The notes beneath the pieces are model-generated. The model did not search any database and had not been told where the DNA came from. It saw only the letters and a program-made list of their open reading frames with translations. A stretch of DNA of 8,170 nt from Pseudonocardiales bacterium (GTDB lineage Bacteria; Actinomycetota; Actinomycetes; Mycobacteriales; Jatrophihabitantaceae): contig JAODNL010000580.1 in NCBI GenBank assembly GCA_025465405.1, positions 1-8,170 of the forward strand. The letters are read 5' to 3'. Numbering within the stretch: the stretch's first letter is position 1; every line of letters begins with the position of its first letter. Below, one piece after another: positions 1 to 7,722 of the stretch. The position numbers and the translations under genes were made by a program.

Positions 1-394
1 CACGCTGCCCGCGACCGCACCGGGCGATCGGGTGACCATCACCGATCCCGGTCACAAGCTCCAACCGGAGGACCTCCTCGACGTGGTCGAGGAATTACGT
101 GGCGCCGGCGCGGAGGCGATCCAGTTCGCCTCGGTGCGGGTCAGCACGTCGACGGCCTTCACCGCGGTCGGTGGCGCGGTGGCGGTCGACGGCGTCGCGC
201 TGAGTGTGCCGTACGACGTCCTCGCCATCGGTGATGCCAAGACGCTCGACACCGCGCTCAACATCCCCGGCGGCGTCGCGGCCACGGTGCGCGCCGCCGG
301 GGGCGATCTGGTGGTGTCCGAACAGCAAAGCGTCACAATTGGAGTGGTGCGTTCGCTGCCGGTCACGAAGTACGCGACCCCGGCGCCGAAGTAG
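1..394 (+). CDS. DUF881 family protein, 3' end (partial)
   Basis: This is the last 130 residues of an open frame that enters from the left edge; the first full codon is at base 2 and the TAG stop is at 392-394. The visible part resembles the C-terminal domain of DUF881 proteins: a predicted coiled or helical stretch (DLLDVVEELRGAGAEAIQ), then alternating strands with the typical ending ALNIPGGVAATVRAAGGDLVV...SVTIGVVRSL. Family members are usually membrane-anchored by an N-terminal helix, which lies outside the window. In M. tuberculosis the matching gene is Rv1825, also directly upstream of gcvH. The biochemical function of the family is not known to me. A GTG at 32 could be called as a start but lies inside the conserved domain, so the gene is better treated as truncated by the window edge. 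Confidence 0.85.
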   Translation, partial: TLPATAPGDRVTITDPGHKLQPEDLLDVVEELRGAGAEAIQFASVRVSTSTAFTAVGGAVAVDGVALSVPYDVLAIGDAKTLDTALNIPGGVAATVRAAGGDLVVSEQQSVTIGVVRSLPVTKYATPAPK

Positions 395-398
395 CACC

Positions 399-413
399 GA
401 CCCCAGTAGGGTC
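399..413 (+). promoter_or_regulatory. Short hairpin with a -10-like hexamer in the gcvH leader
   Basis: The 57-base gap between the DUF881 stop and gcvH contains GACCC (399-403) and GGGTC (409-413), a 5-bp inverted repeat with a 5-base loop. The sequence TAGGGT at 407-412 resembles an actinobacterial -10 element and overlaps the right arm. No convincing -35 lies upstream, so either a weak gcvH promoter or a chance hairpin is possible. There is no T-tract, which argues against an intrinsic terminator. Confidence 0.25.
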
Positions 414-451
414 GCACCGGTCGACCCATCGAACGACGAAAGAGGATTGCC

Positions 452-838
452 ATGTCCGACGTCCCCGACGACCTGAGGTACACCGCCGATCACGAGTGGG
501 TGCGCGTCGCGGACGGAGAGCAGGCCGTCCGGGTCGGGATTACCGACTACGCCCAGCAGGCGCTCGGCGACGTCGTCTACGTGTCGCTGCCGGAGGTAGG
601 AGCGACCATCCGCAAGGGCTCGCCGTTCGGCGAGGTCGAGTCGACGAAGAGCGTGTCCGACTTGTACGCGCCGCTCGACGGCGGCGTGGTGTCTCGCAAC
701 GAAGCGCTCAACGAGCATCCGGAGTTGATCAACTCGGATCCGTATGGCGAGGGCTGGATCGTTGAAATCCAGCCGTCCGACAAGGCCGAAATCGACACGC
801 TGCTGGACGCGGCGGCCTACGGAGTGCTGGCCGACTGA
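452..838 (+). CDS. gcvH: Glycine cleavage system H protein
   Basis: GcvH is the lipoyl-carrying shuttle of the glycine cleavage complex. It takes the aminomethyl group from glycine after decarboxylation by GcvP and presents it to GcvT and then to lipoamide dehydrogenase in the cytoplasm. The 128-residue length is normal. The family signature is clear: YTADHEWVRV near the N-terminus, GITDYAQQALGDVVYVSLPEVG (29-50), and the lipoylation motif GEVESTKSVSDLYAPLDG with the acceptor lysine at K66. The C-terminal part (NEHPELINSDPYGEGWIVEI) is also canonical. The ATG at 452 has an AAAGAGG ribosome binding site at 439-445, six bases upstream. The gene lies 57 bases after the DUF881 gene and may be co-transcribed with it. 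Its partner gcvP is about 3 kb downstream behind its own riboswitch, so the two are probably transcribed separately. Confidence 0.97.
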   Translation: MSDVPDDLRYTADHEWVRVADGEQAVRVGITDYAQQALGDVVYVSLPEVGATIRKGSPFGEVESTKSVSDLYAPLDGGVVSRNEALNEHPELINSDPYGEGWIVEIQPSDKAEIDTLLDAAAYGVLAD

Positions 839-890
839 GGTGCCGGATCGTGGGTCGCATGAGAACTTGCGGCTATACGTCCACCTTCGA

Positions 891-920
891 TTGACCCTCA
901 GGATGCGCCGGGCCTAGTCT
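891..920 (+). promoter_or_regulatory. Candidate promoter for the FHA gene
   Basis: TTGACC (891-896) and TAGTCT (915-920) are separated by 18 bases and resemble a housekeeping sigma-factor promoter. Transcription would start near 927 and give a leader of about 70 bases before the GTG at 998. The -35 overlaps GACCCTCA, a half-site also seen on the minus strand upstream of the second MerR gene. The rest of the 839-997 gap shows no stable long hairpin and no clear terminator for gcvH. Confidence 0.45.
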
Positions 921-997
921 CGGCAGACCGAGGACTCCGCATGATCGCGATGTCGTTCACCCCTAATTGACCGTTCTCTGATCGAAGGGCGACGCGA

Positions 998-1510
998 GTG
1001 TTCTGCACCGCTTGTGGCACCGAGAATCCGCCTGGGAGCCACTTCTGCGCGAGCTGCGGGGCCGCGCTACCGGCGGCCGCGACGGGCGCGGACGTGACCA
1101 GCGCGATCACCACGACGGGGTCGGTTCCCGACGTCGACGGCGAGTTCTCGACCGAGGCGCACCAAGGTGCCGTCGATGCCTTGACGCCCGGCTCGGCCCT
1201 GCTGGTCGTCAAGCGCGGTCCGAACGCGGGCAGCCGATTTCTGCTCGATCAGGACGTCACCACGGCGGGTCGCCACCCGGACAGCGACATCTTCCTCGAC
1301 GATGTCACCGTGTCCCGCCGGCATGCCGAGTTCCGCCGCGAAGGCAGCGGCTACACCGTCCACGACGTGGGTTCCCTCAACGGCACCTACGTCAACCGAG
1401 AGCGCATCGACGCCACCCCGCTGTCCGGCGGCGACGAGGTGCAGATCGGCAAGTTCCGCCTCGTCTACCTGACGGCCGCCGTCCGCGCGGGCGTCGGGGC
1501 CCAGGCGTGA
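998..1510 (+). CDS. garA: Zinc-ribbon and FHA domain protein, GarA/OdhI type
   Basis: The 170-residue protein has two parts. Residues 1-24 form a zinc ribbon with paired cysteines C3/C6 and C17/C20 (MFCTACG...HFCASCG). Residues about 65-160 are an FHA phosphothreonine-binding domain with GRH (91-93), S106, H109 and GSLNGTYVN (125-133), close to mycobacterial GarA (PGSALLVVKRGPNAGSRFLLDQ is shared). GarA and OdhI bind and inhibit 2-oxoglutarate dehydrogenase and adjust glutamate metabolism; phosphorylation of an N-terminal threonine makes the tail bind its own FHA domain and releases the targets. In GarA that tail contains ETTS; here the corresponding place reads DVTS (32-35), followed by T38-T40, so the first threonine is missing. 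The GTG start is supported by GAAGGG at 984-989 and by the Met-Phe-Cys beginning. The gene overlaps the next gene by four bases (GTGA). Orthology to GarA is strong for the FHA domain, but regulation by the same kinases is inferred. Confidence 0.9.
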   Translation: MFCTACGTENPPGSHFCASCGAALPAAATGADVTSAITTTGSVPDVDGEFSTEAHQGAVDALTPGSALLVVKRGPNAGSRFLLDQDVTTAGRHPDSDIFLDDVTVSRRHAEFRREGSGYTVHDVGSLNGTYVNRERIDATPLSGGDEVQIGKFRLVYLTAAVRAGVGAQA

Positions 1511-2265
1511 CGGCCGTCGGCGCCGCGTCCCGCGGCAAGCCAGGGGCCACCCTCACGATCGGCGACGTGCTCGCTCATCTCAAGGCAGACTTCCCGGATC
1601 TCACGATCAGCAAGATCCGCTTTCTCGAGGATCAGGGTCTGGTCCAGCCGGAGCGCACGCCGTCGGGATATCGCAAGTTCTCGGCTGCGGACGTGTCCCG
1701 CCTGAAGTACGTCCTCTCGCAGCAGAAGGACCACTACCTGCCCCTGCGGGTCATCAAGGACCAGCTCGACGCCATCGATCGCGGCCTGGTGCCGGCCGGC
1801 ACCACGTCCGGCGGCCCTCGCGTTCCGCACGTCGCCATCGCAGCGATCGAGGACAACGCGCCGACCGCGGATCACTTCCGGCCCGCACCAGCGGCGCTGC
1901 GGCTCTCGCGGGAGGAACTGCTCAATGCCGCCGGCTTGCGCAAGGAGCAGCTGGCCGAGCTCGAGCAGTTCGGGCTGATCGCGGCGAAGCCGGGCGGGCA
2001 CTACGACGATGACGCCCTGTCCGTCGCCAAGATCGTCGCCGATCTGGCGCGCTTCGGGCTGGAGGGTCGGCACCTGCGCGCGTTCCGCTCGGCCGCCGAA
2101 CGCGAGGTCGGCCTGTTCTCGCAGGTCGTCGGGCCGATGTCGCGCCAGCGCGGCAGCGAGGCGAGGGCGCGCGCGGAGGAGACCGTTCGCGAGCTTGCCG
2201 CTGCCTCGGTTCGGCTGCATGCGGCGCTGGTCCAGATCGGTCTGCGCGAGGTCATCGGCAGCTGA
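1507..2265 (+). CDS. ftsR: MerR-family transcriptional regulator, FtsR type (Rv1828-like)
   Basis: This 252-residue protein starts at the GTG of the GTGA overlap with the FHA gene, which implies translational coupling. Residues 16-75 are a MerR DNA-binding domain: LTIGDVLAHLK, the TISKIRFLEDQGLVQPERTPSGYRKFS wing (33-59), then a helix (DVSRLKYVLSQQKDHYLPLRVIKDQL). Residues about 133-210 (LRLSREELLNAAGLRKEQLAELEQFGLI...) form a second winged-helix-like domain, as in M. tuberculosis Rv1828, and the last 40 residues are a probable dimerising helix. There are no clustered cysteines of the metal-sensing MerR type. The Corynebacterium homologue FtsR activates ftsZ, and Rv1828 has been described as essential or important. 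The neighbourhood is conserved, so the ortholog assignment is good; the ligand is unknown. An open frame extends upstream of 1507 but lies over the FHA gene and is not coding. Confidence 0.9.
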   Translation: MTAVGAASRGKPGATLTIGDVLAHLKADFPDLTISKIRFLEDQGLVQPERTPSGYRKFSAADVSRLKYVLSQQKDHYLPLRVIKDQLDAIDRGLVPAGTTSGGPRVPHVAIAAIEDNAPTADHFRPAPAALRLSREELLNAAGLRKEQLAELEQFGLIAAKPGGHYDDDALSVAKIVADLARFGLEGRHLRAFRSAAEREVGLFSQVVGPMSRQRGSEARARAEETVRELAAASVRLHAALVQIGLREVIGS

Positions 2266-2371
2266 GCCGCGGGCGGTTGCGACCCGGTCACGGCCCACCG
2301 CCGCCTGCGCCGAGCGTGTAGCGTCGGATGTCGCGAGATCGTGCGAAACTGCGGGTTACGGAGGTTGAGTC

Positions 2372-2842
2372 GTGCATCCGATGCGCGTCGTCGGGGTCCG
2401 GGTCGAACTGCCCGCGAACCAGCCGGTCGTGCTCCTGCGCGAGGAGGACGGCATCCGGTATCTGCCCATCTGGATCGGCGCGGTCGAGGCCTCGGCGATC
2501 GCGTTCCAGCAGCAGGGCGTGCAGACACTGCGGCCCCTGACGCACGACCTGCTCAAAGATGTCATCACCGCGCTCGGCGTGCGCCTCGAGGCCGTGCACA
2601 TCACCGAACTGCGCGACGACGTGTTCTACGCGGAGTTGCGGTTCACCGGAGGCGTGACAGTGAGCGCCCGGCCCTCGGACGCGATCGCACTGGCGCTGCG
2701 CTGTGACGTGGCCATCCTCGGTGCCGACTCGGTGCTCGACGCCGCCGGAGTCGAGATCCCCGACGAGCAGGAGGACGAGGTCGAGCGGTTCCGCGAGTTC
2801 CTCGACAACATCACGCCCGAGGACTTCGCCTCCGACGGCTGA
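2372..2842 (+). CDS. Bifunctional nuclease family (DUF151) protein
   Basis: The 156-residue protein matches the DUF151/BFN family over its full length: MRVVGVRVELPANQPVVLLREEDGIRYLPIWIG (4-36), EASAIAFQQQGVQTLRPLTHDLLKDVI, and SARPSDAIALALRC. It ends in an acidic tail (EIPDEQEDEVERFREFLDNITPEDF). A plant family member has been reported to cleave both RNA and DNA; activity of actinobacterial members is less certain, so 'nuclease' is a family label here. The M. tuberculosis equivalent is Rv1829, also between two MerR genes. The GTG start at 2372 is preceded by GGAGG (2360-2364) at seven bases. The 106-base gap after ftsR shows no clear promoter, so read-through from ftsR is possible. Confidence 0.93.
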   Translation: MHPMRVVGVRVELPANQPVVLLREEDGIRYLPIWIGAVEASAIAFQQQGVQTLRPLTHDLLKDVITALGVRLEAVHITELRDDVFYAELRFTGGVTVSARPSDAIALALRCDVAILGADSVLDAAGVEIPDEQEDEVERFREFLDNITPEDFASDG

Positions 2843-2857
2843 ATCGGACCGCCGACT

Positions 2858-2880
2858 ACCCTTGATCTCTACATGAGGGT
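2858..2880. promoter_or_regulatory. Inverted repeat, candidate regulator-binding site
   Basis: ACCCT (2858-2862) and AGGGT (2876-2880) form a 5-bp inverted repeat separated by 13 bases, 15 bases after the DUF151 stop and 22 bases before the -35 of the candidate promoter at 2903. The arms are short and chance is not excluded. Its right half on the minus strand reads TTAACCCTCA, close to TTGACCCTCA upstream of the FHA gene. One of the two MerR proteins encoded nearby is a reasonable candidate binder. Confidence 0.35.
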
Positions 2881-2902
2881 TAAGAATTCACGGCGCGTCG
2901 CG

Positions 2903-2931
2903 TTGACCAGGTATGGCCGCGGTCCTACGGT
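2903..2931 (+). promoter_or_regulatory. Candidate promoter for the second MerR gene
   Basis: TTGACC (2903-2908) and TACGGT (2926-2931) are spaced by 17 bases, a good match to an actinobacterial housekeeping promoter. The expected start near 2938 leaves a leader of about 83 bases. That leader contains ATCACC (2944-2949) and two copies of GGTGAT (2966-2971 and 2978-2983), so it can fold in two ways. Confidence 0.55.
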
Positions 2932-3020
2932 CGGGGGACACGAATCACCACGGTGGAATTCCATCGGTGATCGGCCCGGTGATATTCGAGCGGGACCGCA
3001 GCAGACCAGGAGGTGGGCAG

Positions 3021-3590
<570 letters not shown>

Positions 3591-3623
3591 CCGACGCGTC
3601 GACCGGGCGCGCCGGCGCTCGAC

Positions 3624-3632
3624 TGGTAACGT
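3624..3632 (+). promoter_or_regulatory. Candidate extended -10 promoter for the riboswitch-gcvP transcript
   Basis: TGG followed by TAACGT (3627-3632) forms an extended -10 element. Transcription would begin near 3639, about ten bases before the riboswitch P1 stem. No good -35 is seen, since upstream is a GC-rich stretch (3600-3620) with self-complementary CCGG blocks. Position relative to the aptamer is the main support. Confidence 0.4.
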
Positions 3633-3649
3633 CAAAGCTGGCTGTTCAC

Positions 3650-3767
3650 CTCGCGTGGGAGAGCCTGTCGCATAGTGGCGGCAGCGCCGAAGGGGCAACT
3701 TCCCCGGAACCTCTCAGGCAAAAGAACCTCGCGAGTCAGGCCACTCTGGAGGATGGCTCCGACAGAG
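3650..3767 (+). promoter_or_regulatory. Glycine riboswitch, single aptamer with 3' ghost stem
   Basis: This leader RNA senses glycine and controls gcvP. The conserved core is present: GCGCCGAAGGGGCAA (3684-3698) with a GGGG/CCCC hairpin (3692-3695 with 3702-3705), then CTCTCAGGCAAAAG (3711-3724). P1 is CTCGCG (3650-3655) pairing with CGCGAG (3730-3735), and GAGAG (3659-3663) pairs with CTCTC (3711-3715). No second full aptamer follows. Instead there is CTCTG (3744-3748) pairing with CAGAG (3763-3767), enclosing GAG/CTC; this fits the ghost aptamer stem of type-1 singlet glycine riboswitches. In known cases glycine binding raises glycine cleavage gene expression, which is the expected direction here. 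Confidence 0.93.
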
Positions 3768-3805
3768 GGGGAGTCGCGTCGGCACGGCGCGTGCACTCAC
3801 TCCTC
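3765..3805 (+). promoter_or_regulatory. Hairpin between the riboswitch and the gcvP ribosome binding site
   Basis: GAGGGGGAGT (3765-3774) can pair with ACTCACTCCTC (3795-3805) over ten pairs with one bulged A (3799) and one G-U pair. Inside it GCACG (3782-3786) pairs with CGTGC (3790-3794). The left arm shares bases 3765-3767 with the ghost stem, so the two structures partly exclude each other. The hairpin ends four bases before the AAGGG ribosome binding site (3809-3813) and has no T-tract after it. That points to translational control rather than an intrinsic terminator, which is inference from pairing by eye. Confidence 0.45.
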
Positions 3806-3820
3806 GACAAGGGCATCCAG

Positions 3821-6697
<2,877 letters not shown>

Positions 6698-6700
6698 ATC

Positions 6701-6722
6701 TGGGAATGATTCCCGGTAGGAT
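6701..6722 (+). promoter_or_regulatory. Fur/Zur-type operator and -10 element of zur
   Basis: TGGGAATGATTCCCG (6701-6715) contains the perfect repeat GGGAAT-G-ATTCCC and has the 7-1-7 architecture of actinobacterial Zur boxes, with a mismatch only in the outermost pair. It begins three bases after the gcvP stop. TAGGAT (6717-6722) follows as a probable -10, so a bound dimer would cover the region just upstream of the -10. Self-repression by the Fur-family protein encoded next is the simple reading. Confidence 0.7.
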
Positions 6723-6728
6723 CGCATC

Positions 6729-7130
6729 GTGGCAGCGACGAGGCACCGGTCCACCCGGCAGGGTGGTGCGGTGAGGGACGCCCTCAGCTCCGCCGGCGGG
6801 TTCCGCAGCGCCCAGGATGTGTACGCAGCGTTGCGCGGCCAGGGTGAGGCGGTGGGCCTGTCCACCGTCTACCGGCACCTGCAGTCGCTGGCCGATGACG
6901 GGCTCGTCGATGTGATCCACACTCCCGAGGGCGAGACCACCTATCGCTACTGCGGTGAGCCAGGAACGACGCACCACCACCACCTGGTGTGCCGCGGGTG
7001 CGGCCGGGCCGAAGAGATCGAGGGACCAGCTATCGAGACGTGGGCAGCCTCAGTTGCCCGCAAGCACGGCTACGCCGACGTCGACCACACCGTCGAACTG
7101 TTCGGTACCTGCGCGAACTGCGCGACCTAG
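6729..7130 (+). CDS. zur: Fur-family zinc uptake regulator (Zur)
   Basis: The 133-residue protein has a Fur-type winged helix (FRSAQDVYAALRGQGEAVGLSTVYRHLQSLADDGLVD, 25-61) and a C-terminal metal-binding dimerisation domain. Structural zinc cysteines are C88/C91 and C128/C131. Likely regulatory ligands are D61, C75, the HHHH run at 82-85, E103 and H120, the pattern of M. tuberculosis Zur (FurB) rather than of Fur. The protein would repress zinc uptake and zinc-sparing genes when zinc is plentiful. The GTG start lies six bases after the probable -10, so the mRNA may be leaderless; AGGA at 6718-6721 could alternatively serve as a ribosome binding site on a longer transcript. No arsR-type partner gene and no zinc transporter gene is adjacent. 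The gene is convergent with the DUF1772 gene, ten bases apart. Confidence 0.9.
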   Translation: MAATRHRSTRQGGAVRDALSSAGGFRSAQDVYAALRGQGEAVGLSTVYRHLQSLADDGLVDVIHTPEGETTYRYCGEPGTTHHHHLVCRGCGRAEEIEGPAIETWAASVARKHGYADVDHTVELFGTCANCAT

Positions 7131-7140
7131 GCGCGGTGCA

Positions 7141-7593
7141 TCAAACCACCACGGCGGCCGTGAACAGCGCCGAGGAGGCCAGCGAGGAGAGGGCGCGCAG
7201 ATGGTTCGCTCTCGTCCACACGCGCACGTAGTCCGTCCACGTCCGGCCGTTCGTGGCGTCCTCGGCATCGAGCGCGGCCAACCTGTCGTTGAGCGGCATG
7301 TTGACAGCGGCTGTGAGTCCGATCGTGCCGACCAGGAACGAGCCTGCGGCGACGAGGGTCAACACGCCCCACGTCTCGCCCAGTGAGAACCCGGCACGCA
7401 CGGCGAGGAACACACACATGCCGGCCGTACCCATGAACGCGATCATGAACGGTGGGCGAACGGCCGTCACGTTGATCGACTGCATCGCGGACATGCCGCC
7501 CGTACCGGGCAGTCGCCTGAGTCCGGCCATCACGAATGTCGAGAACGCGTACCAGACGCCGGCGTTCACCCCCGCGCCCAGCGCCGCGATCAC
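7141..7593 (-). CDS. DUF1772 (anthrone oxygenase-like) membrane protein
   Basis: The 150-residue protein has about four membrane segments (roughly residues 2-25, 48-66, 74-97 and 132-150). It shows DUF1772 signatures: GVNAGVWYAFSTFVMAGLRRL, AMQSINVTAVRPPFM, AAVNMPLNDRLAALD (95-109) and WTDYVRVWTRANHLR (119-133). Some family members are annotated as anthrone oxygenases, but most are uncharacterised, and no substrate can be assigned here. The only in-frame start is the GTG at 7593 with a weak AGG upstream. The frame continues upstream as ASLQVVLV, which would fit the family's usual first residues, until a TGA. An ATG at 7618 with a better GAGGG site lies in a different frame, so a one-base frameshift or a shortened N-terminus is possible. 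The TetR-type gene diverges from it and may regulate it. Confidence 0.8.
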   Translation of the reverse strand: MIAALGAGVNAGVWYAFSTFVMAGLRRLPGTGGMSAMQSINVTAVRPPFMIAFMGTAGMCVFLAVRAGFSLGETWGVLTLVAAGSFLVGTIGLTAAVNMPLNDRLAALDAEDATNGRTWTDYVRVWTRANHLRALSSLASSALFTAAVVV

Positions 7594-7651
7594 GAGGACG
7601 ACCTGAAGCGATGCTCATACGGGGGCCCTCACTGTGCGCTCCACATGCCGG

Positions 7652-7681
7652 ATCGTAGGGGTGGGGATCGCCGCGGCCCAA
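7652..7681 (-). promoter_or_regulatory. Candidate promoter for the DUF1772 gene
   Basis: On the minus strand TTGGGC (7681-7676) and TACGAT (7657-7652) are spaced by 18 bases. Transcription would start near 7645, giving a leader of about 27 bases to the ATG at 7618 or about 52 bases to the GTG at 7593. The tetR palindrome begins 15 bases upstream of this -35. Confidence 0.4.
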
Positions 7682-7695
7682 CGGCAATTGCCCAT

Positions 7696-7718
7696 GAAGT
7701 GAATGGGTGATTCACTTC
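7696..7718. promoter_or_regulatory. Perfect 9-5-9 palindrome, probable TetR operator
   Basis: GAAGTGAAT (7696-7704) and ATTCACTTC (7710-7718) are perfect inverted copies around the 5-base spacer GGGTG. The site ends four bases before the GTG start of the TetR-family gene and lies in the 129-base gap between the two divergent genes. Such placement is typical of self-regulating TetR repressors that also control the divergent gene. The AT content of the arms stands out from the GC-rich surroundings. A second, smaller palindrome, GGCAATTGCC, is at 7683-7692. Confidence 0.75.
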
Positions 7719-7722
7719 TTGC

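Noticed and set aside
1012..1506. Upstream extension of the ftsR reading frame
   Set aside because: This part overlaps the FHA gene out of frame and is Arg-rich; the MerR domain starts only after the GTG at 1507.
2913..3020. Longer N-terminus for the second MerR protein
   Set aside because: The frame is open, but it lies on the candidate promoter and leader, and the ATG at 3021 has a near-perfect ribosome binding site.
3599..3622. GC-rich self-complementary stretch as a terminator of the second MerR gene
   Set aside because: The CCGG/CCGG pairing is short and no T-tract follows, so it cannot be called an intrinsic terminator.
3791..3820. GTG at 3791 as the gcvP start
   Set aside because: It lies within the leader hairpin without a ribosome binding site; the ATG at 3821 has AAGGG at proper spacing and fits the family start.
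3736..3820. A second glycine aptamer in tandem
   Set aside because: The conserved CCGAAGGGGCAA and CTCTCAGGCAAAAG blocks do not recur; only the short ghost stem is present.
7127..7687. A 186-codon minus-strand frame overlapping the DUF1772 gene
   Set aside because: It is a shifted reading of the DUF1772 gene with Arg-rich sequence; only its ATG at 7618 is of interest as a possible displaced start.
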